64,000 bases of DNA from assembly GCF_001908275.1 (NCBI RefSeq), contig NZ_CP018620.1:4092001-4156000 (forward strand), given 5' to 3'. Each line of letters opens with the position of its first letter. The stretch's first letter is position 1. The position numbers were made by a program, and so were the translations under genes. This document shows, in pieces, positions 1 through 7,555 of the stretch. The notes beneath the pieces are model-generated. The model saw only the letters and a list, made by a program, of their open reading frames with translations. It was not told the DNA's origin and ran no database searches. Origin of the DNA: Paenibacillus xylanexedens. GTDB lineage: Bacteria > Bacillota > Bacilli > Paenibacillales > Paenibacillaceae.

Positions 1-97
1 ATTGTATGAATTATACTCAAACAAGAACTCATATGCTAATTATGGTAATATCAGAGTGATTGTATTTAATATTTCATCGTTATCATAAGGAGTGTAC

Positions 98-796
98 ATG
101 GAGATAATCAAGCGTAACAGGAGAATTTTGCTAATCTCTGCAATGGTAATTTTACTATCGCCCCTGTCAATCTTGGCATATATGTATATGAATGAACGAG
201 CTGGTGGGCTAGCCGATCAACGGATATCCAAAGTTTGGGGATTGAATGAACCTATACGTATTCCTATAGCGAACAGTCCTCAAGGGGCCGTTCAAGAATT
301 TAGAGGTGAATCTTATACCTCCCAATTCATTCATCAGGAGGCTGTGGACGGGGGCATGATTTTGTTTACACAAAAAAAGGGTCGGGAAAATAACAGTAAT
401 CTTCAGATGGAGTATACCCGCAAGAACATTTTCGGATGGAAATGGGTATGGGGTGGAGGATATTCCATTAATGAATCAGTTGAATCCAAGTTTGCGTTGA
501 ATTATATGAGCATACCGAAATTAGAAAAAGTCTCGGCCCCGTTACCGATGTTATTTGGTGACATCATAGACTCCACTATCAAACGTGTAACTGTTGAAAT
601 CAAGCAAAATGGAAAGCCTGAAATTTTCGATGCGAAGCTGGTTGAGGCAGGTGAGAACCAACAAATCTGGTATGCATTCCTGCCTTCATCAGCTACTCCT
701 CCTTATACAATCAAAGCATATGATGAAAAGGAGAGCCTCTTAATCAACAAAGACATTGAAGAGGCAGATGGCTTTGGCTCATTATTTATTGAATAA
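98..796 (+). CDS. Membrane-anchored protein of unknown function
   Basis: I do not recognise this 232-residue protein. A basic N-terminus is followed by one hydrophobic segment at about residues 10-31, which suggests a signal anchor with the rest outside the membrane. The body is polar, rich in beta-prone stretches and without cysteines. I chose the ATG at 98 because an AAGGAG site at 87-92 lies five bases upstream; a GTG at 92 overlaps that site and is less likely. The gene stands alone, facing the convergent DUF817 gene across a weak hairpin. A secreted or wall-side accessory protein is possible, but that is a guess. Confidence 0.7.
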   Translation: MEIIKRNRRILLISAMVILLSPLSILAYMYMNERAGGLADQRISKVWGLNEPIRIPIANSPQGAVQEFRGESYTSQFIHQEAVDGGMILFTQKKGRENNSNLQMEYTRKNIFGWKWVWGGGYSINESVESKFALNYMSIPKLEKVSAPLPMLFGDIIDSTIKRVTVEIKQNGKPEIFDAKLVEAGENQQIWYAFLPSSATPPYTIKAYDEKESLLINKDIEEADGFGSLFIE

Positions 797-816
797 TCTC
801 AAATAGAACTCCAGTA

Positions 817-871
817 AAAAACAGCGGCATTCGAAGACTTTAGGTACGAGTCTAAGATTGTTGCTGTTTTA
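817..871. terminator. Weak bidirectional terminator hairpin
   Basis: AAAACAGC at 818-825 pairs with GCTGTTTT at 863-870, with a further GACT/AGTC pairing inside. It lies between two convergent genes. The stem is interrupted, so this is a moderate call. Confidence 0.45.
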
Positions 872-889
872 CGGTTAGAGAATAAATAG

Positions 890-1675
890 TTACCTGGACT
901 TTGGATCATCTGCGGTTCGATTGGCCTTCACATATTTGAGCTGCGCAACGATGATGACACTGATGATGACCAGCAGGAACCACGAACTAATTTTGCTAAA
1001 GCTAACCAGTTGCCAGGCATCATGCTGATCAGGGTATTTCCAGGCATTGAAAAATGTAGCGATGTTCTCAGCAGTCCAAATGAAGAAACCAACGATGATA
1101 AAAGCAAGCGATAAGGGCATTCGATAGGTCGTTGCTCTTACCCGGTAAATAATCCAGGTTTTCCAGAAGACAATAAATACAAGCGCCGTCAGCCACCAGC
1201 GAAAATCGGGCATAAAATGATGAGTGAAAAAGTTAATATAGATGGCTGCTCCGAGCAGCATCGAAGGTGCAAAACCAGGCCATCCGGTCATGTCCATCCG
1301 CAGTCTTCGCCACACCTGACACATAAAACTGGCTACACTTGCATACATGAATCCACTATAAAGAGGGACACCCAGGATTTTGCTGTATGCTTGCTCAGGG
1401 TATGACCATGATCCCATCCATACTTTATAGATTTCTAGCACCAGGCCAATAATGTGAAATACACAGATGACCTTGATTTCATCCTTGGTTTCCAAGCCGC
1501 TTCGATACATTAGGTACTGCACAGCAAGCAATACGAGCAGAATGGCATCATATCGATGAAGGAAAGGAATAGGAATTACGCTGGACAGTGCCAGTGTTCC
1601 AAAGATCGCTACGGGAAATATGCAGCTCATTGCCTGATGATAGCCAAAATGAAGTAGTTGTATTAGAGATTTCAA
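890..1675 (-). CDS. DUF817 family integral membrane protein (YoaT-like)
   Basis: This 261-residue, very hydrophobic protein has about eight membrane segments and matches the DUF817 family, to which Bacillus subtilis YoaT belongs. Recognisable stretches are the aromatic LGVPLYSGFMYASV region near the middle and TAENIATFFNAWKYP towards the end. The biochemical role of the family is unknown. The start is a TTG; an AAAGGAG site lies 11 bases upstream. It is transcribed alone and converges on the preceding gene. Confidence 0.8.
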   Translation of the reverse strand: MKSLIQLLHFGYHQAMSCIFPVAIFGTLALSSVIPIPFLHRYDAILLVLLAVQYLMYRSGLETKDEIKVICVFHIIGLVLEIYKVWMGSWSYPEQAYSKILGVPLYSGFMYASVASFMCQVWRRLRMDMTGWPGFAPSMLLGAAIYINFFTHHFMPDFRWWLTALVFIVFWKTWIIYRVRATTYRMPLSLAFIIVGFFIWTAENIATFFNAWKYPDQHDAWQLVSFSKISSWFLLVIISVIIVAQLKYVKANRTADDPKSR

Positions 1676-1944
1676 GTCGAGTTAAACTCCTTTCCAAACA
1701 TGTTGGAGCAAGATTCATTTAAAATTTAAGGTTCTTCATCACGGGCGTTTTTGCCTACACTTCATAATATAGATATGATCCATGAATAAAAAGAGAAAAA
1801 ACCACGCAAATCTGTTCTTGTTTTCAAACTGGAATCATCATGAGAGGGCTCTATGTGAGGTCGACAGGGTCACTCCATGTATATTCTCTTGTGTGGTTAT
1901 GTTAAAATGAAGTTCGTACAATTACATTAGATAAGGAGGCCGCT

Positions 1945-2289
1945 ATGCAACCGATTAAACCTCAAGACATTCAGCTCCGGATCAATAATCTTGCTGATCA
2001 GGACTTATACGTACATCTAGAACTTACGTCAGGTGCTTACGCACAACACATGGACAGTACAAAACATCCAGCATCGGCATTCATTACTAATGCGGCCATA
2101 CGATATACGCAGGGGTCCATTTCAGGTACAGGTCCATACCGTGTTGGTCTGAAAACAACGCAGGGATGGCTTTACGCCGAAGGACTTACACATATTGATG
2201 AGCAGGAACAAGAAAGACTGATTCTCGCCGGTCACGACAGCCAGGGTAAACTAGTTGTGGCGTTACAATTAAGCCGAGAGATGTTCTGA
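1945..2289 (+). CDS. yojF: YojF-like protein (DUF1806), partner gene of bshB2
   Basis: A 114-residue soluble protein of the DUF1806 family. It resembles B. subtilis YojF, which lies directly upstream of yojG/bshB2, and the same order is kept here: the next gene starts 23 bases downstream. The biochemical role is not established; the conserved pairing suggests a link to bacillithiol metabolism. The start is well supported by AAGGAGG seven to eight bases upstream. A possible -10 hexamer TAAAAT lies at 1903-1908, without a convincing -35. Confidence 0.85.
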   Translation: MQPIKPQDIQLRINNLADQDLYVHLELTSGAYAQHMDSTKHPASAFITNAAIRYTQGSISGTGPYRVGLKTTQGWLYAEGLTHIDEQEQERLILAGHDSQGKLVVALQLSREMF

Positions 2290-2312
2290 TGAAAGCGGAG
2301 GATTGAATAACC

Positions 2313-2987
2313 ATGAATACTACACACAACGAGCATGAGCGCATCTTGGTGGTGTATCCACATCCAGATGATGAAGCTTTCTCTGTATCGGGAACGTTAG
2401 CCAAATACATAGATGGCGGTGCCCATGTAACCTATGCTTGTCTAACACTTGGCGAGATGGGGCGCAATATGGGGATTCCTCCATTTGCCAACCGAGTGAC
2501 GTTGCCTGGCATCCGTAAACAGGAACTCATCGAAGCTTCTGAAGCGATTGGTATTCAGGACCTGAGAATGCTGGGTTTCCACGATAAAATGCTGGAGTTC
2601 GAAGACCCACAGTTACTGGAAGATACCATCATGTCGCTACTTAAAGAGTTGAACCCCACGCTGGTCATTACGTTCTATCCGGGGTACAGTGTTCATCCCG
2701 ATCATGATGCAACGGGAGCCGCTGTTATACGTACAATCGCTAAACTTCCTGTGGATGAACGTCCGATTGTTCACTGCGTTGCGTTCGCTAATAATCAGGA
2801 ACAGTACATTGGCAAACCGGATGTATTTGTTGACGTATCCGAATTTTTGGATCGAAAAATGGCGTCCATTCGTGCCCATCGTTCACAATTCCAGGCAGCA
2901 GAGCTTGTAGGAAATCGTGAGCTGAATAATGAAGAAATCAAGAAACGTTTTGGCAGAGAAACATTTTGGACCTATCCATTTGAATAA
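2313..2987 (+). CDS. bshB2: Bacillithiol biosynthesis deacetylase BshB2
   Basis: This 224-residue LmbE/PIG-L family zinc hydrolase would deacetylate N-acetylglucosaminyl-malate, the second step of bacillithiol synthesis, in the cytosol. The N-terminal PHPDDE motif (residues 16-21) supplies metal and catalytic residues, and VHPDHD at about 126-131 supplies the further metal ligand. Length and context behind yojF match the BshB2 subgroup rather than BshB1. The GGAGG site lies about 11 bases before the ATG, slightly long. It is cotranscribed with yojF and ends at a strong terminator. Confidence 0.92.
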   Translation: MNTTHNEHERILVVYPHPDDEAFSVSGTLAKYIDGGAHVTYACLTLGEMGRNMGIPPFANRVTLPGIRKQELIEASEAIGIQDLRMLGFHDKMLEFEDPQLLEDTIMSLLKELNPTLVITFYPGYSVHPDHDATGAAVIRTIAKLPVDERPIVHCVAFANNQEQYIGKPDVFVDVSEFLDRKMASIRAHRSQFQAAELVGNRELNNEEIKKRFGRETFWTYPFE

Positions 2988-3000
2988 TATATTACTTAGA

Positions 3001-3026
3001 AGTCGCCTATATGGCGGCTTTTTTTG
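3001..3026 (+). terminator. Intrinsic terminator after bshB2
   Basis: GTCGCC and GGCGGC pair around a TATAT loop and are followed by seven T residues. Confidence 0.85.
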
Positions 3027-3304
3027 ATTTACATCACAATATCGACACAAAAATGGAGCGTCTATAGCCTAATTGAGCTATATGGAATAAATATCATTTT
3101 AAGTACACTATGATCAGGATTGTGATAACGCTTCATTTATTACGTTGCTTCAATGGATGAGGAACATGGAGAGTTGATTTTAAGTGGAATGGAGGGATGG
3201 TGTGTACAATCAACGTATATTTTGGATTAACGTAAGACCCGTTGAATACATTGCCACAGCAATAAGCAACTGTAACAAGAAGCCGGAATTGCGCGGTTTG
3301 AATT
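3027..3304. other. Intergenic region upstream of the nos-like cluster
   Basis: This stretch of about 280 bases separates the bshB2 terminator from nosD. A TATGAT hexamer near 3108-3113 could be a -10 element. I see no convincing reading frame and no remnant of nosZ. Short frames near 3153 and 3198 encode fewer than 26 residues and have poor or absent ribosome sites. Confidence 0.5.
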
Positions 3305-4693
3305 ATGAGTAATCCTTGGGCAGGCTTGAGTGTATTCAACAGTTGTAAGAAGAGTCGGGTTACGGGTTTCATTTTTCTAATCGGAATGATGATGCTCCTG
3401 CTATCCCTTCCACACGGTGCAGTCATTGCCTCCTCCGGACATCGTGATCTCATTCCCCTTCAGCCTATGATTGACCGTTCTGCGCCAGGAGAAGTCATTG
3501 TACTTGCATCAGGTCGATATTCAGGCCCTGTAACGATTGATAAGAACATCACCATTCAGGGTGATCCTACGGTCATAGTCGTGAATGAGGAAACCACTTC
3601 TACAATAACTATTCAGTCGGATGGGGTGAAGTTAAGGGGGTTTACGATTGAGCATAATGCGAATGAACAGACCGCAGCGATTCAGGTTGAAGGGAAAAAC
3701 AGTGAAATCACGGATTTTCATATTCAGACCCAAGGGTATGGGATGATCATCCGGAATTCGAGTCAGGCAACGATTCAGCGGAACAACATTACGTGGGCCG
3801 GGGCTGATTCTGCTTCCAGTGGCCAGAAGGGCAATGGCATTGATCTGTACAACTCCCATGATAGCTTCATTGAAGCCAATGAGATCACTGGCATGAGGGA
3901 TGGAATCTATCTGGAAAACAGTCGCAAGTCTACGGTGCAAAATAACAGGCTGTTACATACAAGGTACGGCATCCACTGTATGTACATTGACGGCTCTTCT
4001 GTCATGGACAATATCGGAGAGGAGAACATGACAGGTGCCATGATTATGGGCGTCAAGAATACGGTCATATCGGGCAATTCTTTTCGCAAACAGAGTACTA
4101 ATGTTCATTCTCAAGGGATTTTGTTGTATGACGTGCATCAATCCTCAATTCACAACAATGTGGTGGAGGGTAATCGTGTCGGCATGAATATTGCAGAGTC
4201 ATCGGGCAATGAGATCCATGACAATGCGGTGCTTCGGAATTTTGTTGGCATACAGCTTGTTCTGGCAGAAGCTAATGAGTTTACACGTAACCAATTGGTG
4301 TCTAATGTCATTGAAGCTTCGGCGCTGGATAGCCCGAATAATGTCCTGATGGAGAACTACTGGGACTCCTTTCAGGGGCTCGATCTGAATCGGGATGGGA
4401 TCAGTGAAATATCCTATGCCATCAATCCTTTTTATGAGCAACTGGTCAGTCGAAATTCAGCGTATCAGCTCTTTTTCCAATCACCGGGTATGGTCTTTCT
4501 GAGTGAGTTGTTTACAGAAGGCAGAGAACAATGGACTACCGACAAATCGCCACGAATGAGTATGGATACGGAATCTGATCTGCACATGTCAGTAGAAAGT
4601 GCTACAGATTCCAATGTGGTGTGGTTGTTCGGGTTAATTCTGTTGGGTATGGCAACTTTTATAATCATCTATATGGGGGTATTACGAAAATGA
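3305..4693 (+). CDS. nosD: NosD-like periplasmic/extracytoplasmic copper-processing protein
   Basis: This 462-residue protein has an N-terminal membrane segment (about residues 17-43), a long right-handed beta-helix of repeated N-x-I/V-x-x-N-type turns (about 60-370), and a C-terminal membrane anchor (about 438-460). That is the NosD architecture. In denitrifiers NosD works with the NosF/NosY ABC transporter to supply the copper-sulfide centre of nitrous oxide reductase. The ATG at 3305 is the first start after an in-frame TGA at 3299, but its ribosome site is weak. The gene overlaps nosL by four bases (ATGA). No nosZ is present in the window. Confidence 0.85.
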   Translation: MSNPWAGLSVFNSCKKSRVTGFIFLIGMMMLLLSLPHGAVIASSGHRDLIPLQPMIDRSAPGEVIVLASGRYSGPVTIDKNITIQGDPTVIVVNEETTSTITIQSDGVKLRGFTIEHNANEQTAAIQVEGKNSEITDFHIQTQGYGMIIRNSSQATIQRNNITWAGADSASSGQKGNGIDLYNSHDSFIEANEITGMRDGIYLENSRKSTVQNNRLLHTRYGIHCMYIDGSSVMDNIGEENMTGAMIMGVKNTVISGNSFRKQSTNVHSQGILLYDVHQSSIHNNVVEGNRVGMNIAESSGNEIHDNAVLRNFVGIQLVLAEANEFTRNQLVSNVIEASALDSPNNVLMENYWDSFQGLDLNRDGISEISYAINPFYEQLVSRNSAYQLFFQSPGMVFLSELFTEGREQWTTDKSPRMSMDTESDLHMSVESATDSNVVWLFGLILLGMATFIIIYMGVLRK

Positions 4694-5271
4694 ACAAAAG
4701 CTTGAACAGAAGATGGACATTCCTCATGGTACTTATGTTTGGCATGGTGCTGTTAAGCGCTTGCGGAACAAAATACGCGGCATTGCCGATCAATGAAGAC
4801 GTGGATATCTGTGCGATCTGTAAAATGCAGGTGAAGGACGATGCATATGCAACACAGCTCACTACGAAAGACGGCCAAAATTACAAGTTCGATGATATCG
4901 GCTGCATGAACCAGTGGAAAACAGAAAATGGCACAGATAACATCGGCATGGACTATGTACGTGACTATAATGACAAGGAATGGATTGAATACAGCAAAGC
5001 CACGTATGTATACGACGCTTCATTGCGTACACCTATGGCCTATGGAATTCTTAACTTTAAGGACAAGCCCTCGGCTGAAGCTTTCATTGCAGAGCAAGGT
5101 GTAGGAACCATTATGACCGCTGAGGATCTTGCCTCTCATGACTGGAAACAGAACACAGAGAATATGGACATGATGGGTGAACATGGGCATGATGAGCACG
5201 GACATGGTGAAGAAGGAGACGGTAACGAGATGCATCAGGAAGGTGAGATGAAAGAAGAGTCAGGCCACTAA
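4690..5271 (+). CDS. nosL: NosL-like copper-binding lipoprotein with His/Met-rich tail
   Basis: A 193-residue lipoprotein. The signal peptide ends in the lipobox LLSAC with lipidated Cys25. The family Cu(I) site is visible as C41-x2-C44-x-M46 (ICAICKM). NosL proteins are copper chaperones for nitrous oxide reductase maturation. The body matches the family, but the last 35 or so residues form an unusual tail rich in His, Met, Glu and Asp, likely to bind metal. The ATG overlaps the nosD stop by four bases, so translation is probably coupled. It lies between nosD and nosY, as in known nos clusters. Confidence 0.88.
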   Translation: MNKSLNRRWTFLMVLMFGMVLLSACGTKYAALPINEDVDICAICKMQVKDDAYATQLTTKDGQNYKFDDIGCMNQWKTENGTDNIGMDYVRDYNDKEWIEYSKATYVYDASLRTPMAYGILNFKDKPSAEAFIAEQGVGTIMTAEDLASHDWKQNTENMDMMGEHGHDEHGHGEEGDGNEMHQEGEMKEESGH

Positions 5272-5296
5272 GTATGACAATAGAAAATGGTGATCA

Positions 5297-6121
5297 ATGA
5301 TGTCAGATATGATACAGATTGCAAGACGAGAAGTGAAAATGGGATTTCGCAATCCTTGGGCGTATTCGTTTCTGATCCTTTTTTGCACATTTAGCTTAAG
5401 CTTGTTACTTCTGAATTCGCAGAATCTGGTTGAAGGATATTCGGGCACAACAGGTTCGATGTTGAATCTCATTCTTTACCTCTTACCATTAATGACGCTG
5501 TTCCTCGGTTCCTTCTCACTAACATCCGAAAAGGAAGACGGTAGCTGGCAACTGCTGTCCACGTATCCCATTGGCACGATGTCTTTTATTGTGGGCAAGT
5601 ATCTTGGGCTGTCGATTGTTTTAATTACCATTGTTGCGTTTGGATACGGCCTGATGGGGGTTATTAGCGGAGTAATCGGGAATCCACTGGATGCCGTGAC
5701 ATATCTTCTCTTTCTGGCATTTTCTTGTGGACTGGTGTTGTTATTCCTGACGTTGGCGCTATTTATCGGTTCGTTGTCGCGCAATCGGTGGCAGGCGTTA
5801 ACCATATCCGTGACCGTATGGTTTTTTGCAGTCATTGGATGGCCGACCTTATTGCTCTCTGTGCTGGGACTGATGCCTTATCTATGGGTGAAACCGCTGC
5901 TGATTATACTAACGCTCATCAATCCGGCCGAGCTGGTGCGATTGTTTGTAGTCATCAAACTGGGAGGCGGCTCCATTCTTGGACCAGAATATTATCGATG
6001 GGTGGAGTGGGTGCAACAACCAAGTGGCAGTTGGATCTTCATCGGGATATGCCTATTCTGGATTGCCTTCTCTGTCTTGGCGGTATATGCGATCTGGGAG
6101 AGGGGGCGTTCTCATGGATAA
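5297..6121 (+). CDS. nosY: NosY-like ABC transporter permease
   Basis: This 274-residue membrane protein has about six hydrophobic segments and a first cytoplasmic stretch (IARREVKMGFRNPWA) typical of ABC-2/NosY permeases. With the NosF ATPase it would form the transporter thought to export a sulfur species for copper-sulfide cluster assembly in the extracytoplasmic partner NosD. Two adjacent ATGs, at 5297 and 5300, could start it; the ribosome site is weak. The end overlaps nosF by eight bases, so the two subunits are probably made in balance. Confidence 0.85.
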   Translation: MMSDMIQIARREVKMGFRNPWAYSFLILFCTFSLSLLLLNSQNLVEGYSGTTGSMLNLILYLLPLMTLFLGSFSLTSEKEDGSWQLLSTYPIGTMSFIVGKYLGLSIVLITIVAFGYGLMGVISGVIGNPLDAVTYLLFLAFSCGLVLLFLTLALFIGSLSRNRWQALTISVTVWFFAVIGWPTLLLSVLGLMPYLWVKPLLIILTLINPAELVRLFVVIKLGGGSILGPEYYRWVEWVQQPSGSWIFIGICLFWIAFSVLAVYAIWERGRSHG

Positions 6122-6827
6122 GATGGGACTCGAAGTGATGGGATTGTGCAAATCCATTAAAAAGCAACCGATTGTTGAGGATATCTCCTTTCGCATTACT
6201 TCAGGCCAAGTGCTTGCCCTCTGTGGAGGGAATGGTGCAGGAAAGAGCACGGTGCTGCGTATGATCGCAGGAATTCTTCGGCCTACCTCCGGTGAGGTTG
6301 CAGTGAACAATGTACGATGGTTGAAGGAGCGCAAGCGTTATTCAGAGCAGATTGGATATATGCCGGACGATTATCAATTTAATCAAGGACTGAGTGCGGA
6401 GGAAATGCTTCTGTTCTGGGCTTCTCTGAGGAAAGTTCCCAAGGAGAGAGTACAGGAAGTACTGACCATGGTAGGTTTGGAGGATCAAAAGAAAAACCGG
6501 GTTACGACCTTCTCCAAAGGCATGCGCCAACGTGTGTTATTCGCCCAGGCTGTGCTGTCGAAACCTCCACTGCTCATCATGGATGAGCCAACGAATGGAT
6601 TGGACCCATTCTGGATGCAGGAATTAACTCAGCTGCTCAAGGGCATCAAACAGGAAGGCCACATGGTCGTGTTCTCGACCCATCAGTTGGAGATTGCAGA
6701 CGACATTGCGGATCAGGTGATATTCATGAATCATGGACGTAATGTTGGAGAGGGCTCTACTCACGACTTTTGTGATCAATTCGGTTCGCTCCATGCAGCA
6801 TTCCATCAAAGTCTTGGTTTAAAGTGA
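6114..6827 (+). CDS. nosF: NosF-like ABC transporter ATPase
   Basis: A 237-residue ABC ATPase with Walker A GGNGAGKST (about residues 38-46), signature TFSKGMRQR and Walker B LLIMDEP followed by the switch histidine in FSTHQLE. The signature SKGM, in place of SGGQ, is typical of NosF/ABC-2 ATPases. The start at 6114 is chosen because it follows a GGGAGAGGGGG stretch and begins the conserved domain; an in-frame extension to 5979 would lie inside nosY. It is the energy subunit for NosY and overlaps it by eight bases. Confidence 0.9.
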   Translation: MDKMGLEVMGLCKSIKKQPIVEDISFRITSGQVLALCGGNGAGKSTVLRMIAGILRPTSGEVAVNNVRWLKERKRYSEQIGYMPDDYQFNQGLSAEEMLLFWASLRKVPKERVQEVLTMVGLEDQKKNRVTTFSKGMRQRVLFAQAVLSKPPLLIMDEPTNGLDPFWMQELTQLLKGIKQEGHMVVFSTHQLEIADDIADQVIFMNHGRNVGEGSTHDFCDQFGSLHAAFHQSLGLK

Positions 6828-7381
6828 AGGTGAGTTTATTGCAGAAAAAAAGTTTTAAAAGCAGACGTACACTTACAATTTTGATTGGTGTAATCGCATT
6901 GTTAGCAGGTACATGGGCCATTTTCGAAAATGTATCTACACCCGAGTCTGGGCGTGGAAACGCCATTGAAGCAGGTGCAAAAGCCCCTGAGTTCACAGCG
7001 GTTAATTCAGCAGGCGAACAAGTCAGACTGTCGGATTATCGGGGCAAAGCCGTCATGATTAACTTTTGGGCTTCATGGTGCACACCTTGTGTAAGGGAGA
7101 TGCCGCTCGTTCACCAGATTGCTCAGGACTATCAGACCGACGTGGAAACCCTGTTTGTTAACGTGGGAGAATCGAAGGGTACGATTCGTGAGTTTATGGA
7201 TAAGCAGGCGTTTGATTTCCCGGTGATCATTGATGTGACGGGCAACATATCAGGTATGTATCGTATAACGGGTTTGCCCGCAACAATGGTTATTGATAAG
7301 GACGGAGAGTTCCGTCATATATTGCTCGGTGAACTGACTGAAGATACACCATTGCAGCAATGGCTGAAAGATAGTATCTAG
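6824..7381 (+). CDS. Membrane-anchored TlpA/ResA-like thioredoxin
   Basis: A 185-residue thiol-disulfide oxidoreductase facing the outside. An N-terminal membrane segment (about residues 16-34) precedes an AhpC-TSA/Redoxin-type thioredoxin fold with the active site W85-C86-T-P-C89 and the cis-proline region GLPATMVID. Such proteins reduce cysteines in haem or copper acceptor proteins. The frame opens with GTG at 6824, overlapping the nosF stop. A TTG at 6839 has a better ribosome site (AAGGTGAG at 6827-6834) and may be the true start. As last gene of the nos-like cluster, it could keep NosL or its client reduced. Confidence 0.85.
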   Translation: MKVSLLQKKSFKSRRTLTILIGVIALLAGTWAIFENVSTPESGRGNAIEAGAKAPEFTAVNSAGEQVRLSDYRGKAVMINFWASWCTPCVREMPLVHQIAQDYQTDVETLFVNVGESKGTIREFMDKQAFDFPVIIDVTGNISGMYRITGLPATMVIDKDGEFRHILLGELTEDTPLQQWLKDSI

Positions 7382-7486
7382 TTGTAAGCGTTGGATGGTG
7401 AGAAAAGGGGCAGGAACGCCAGAGATCGCCATGTTACAAGTGAAATGAATTTGCGTTAAAAGTAACTACAAAAAGTAACCAGATAA

Positions 7487-7525
7487 AAAGCCGGACACCC
7501 ATTTAACGAAGGGGTGTCCGGCTTT
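7487..7525. terminator. Strong terminator, mainly for metE
   Basis: A perfect 14-bp stem (AAAGCCGGACACCC with its complement at 7512-7525) separates the convergent thioredoxin and metE genes. The T-run is better on the metE side. Confidence 0.9.
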
Positions 7526-7555
7526 ACTTTTGAAGATATGCTGCTTCGCAGCCGA

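Noticed and set aside
3116..3136. FNR/CRP-like site before nosD
   Set aside because: TGTGA is present, but the second half-site does not match and the position relative to the likely -10 is unsuitable.
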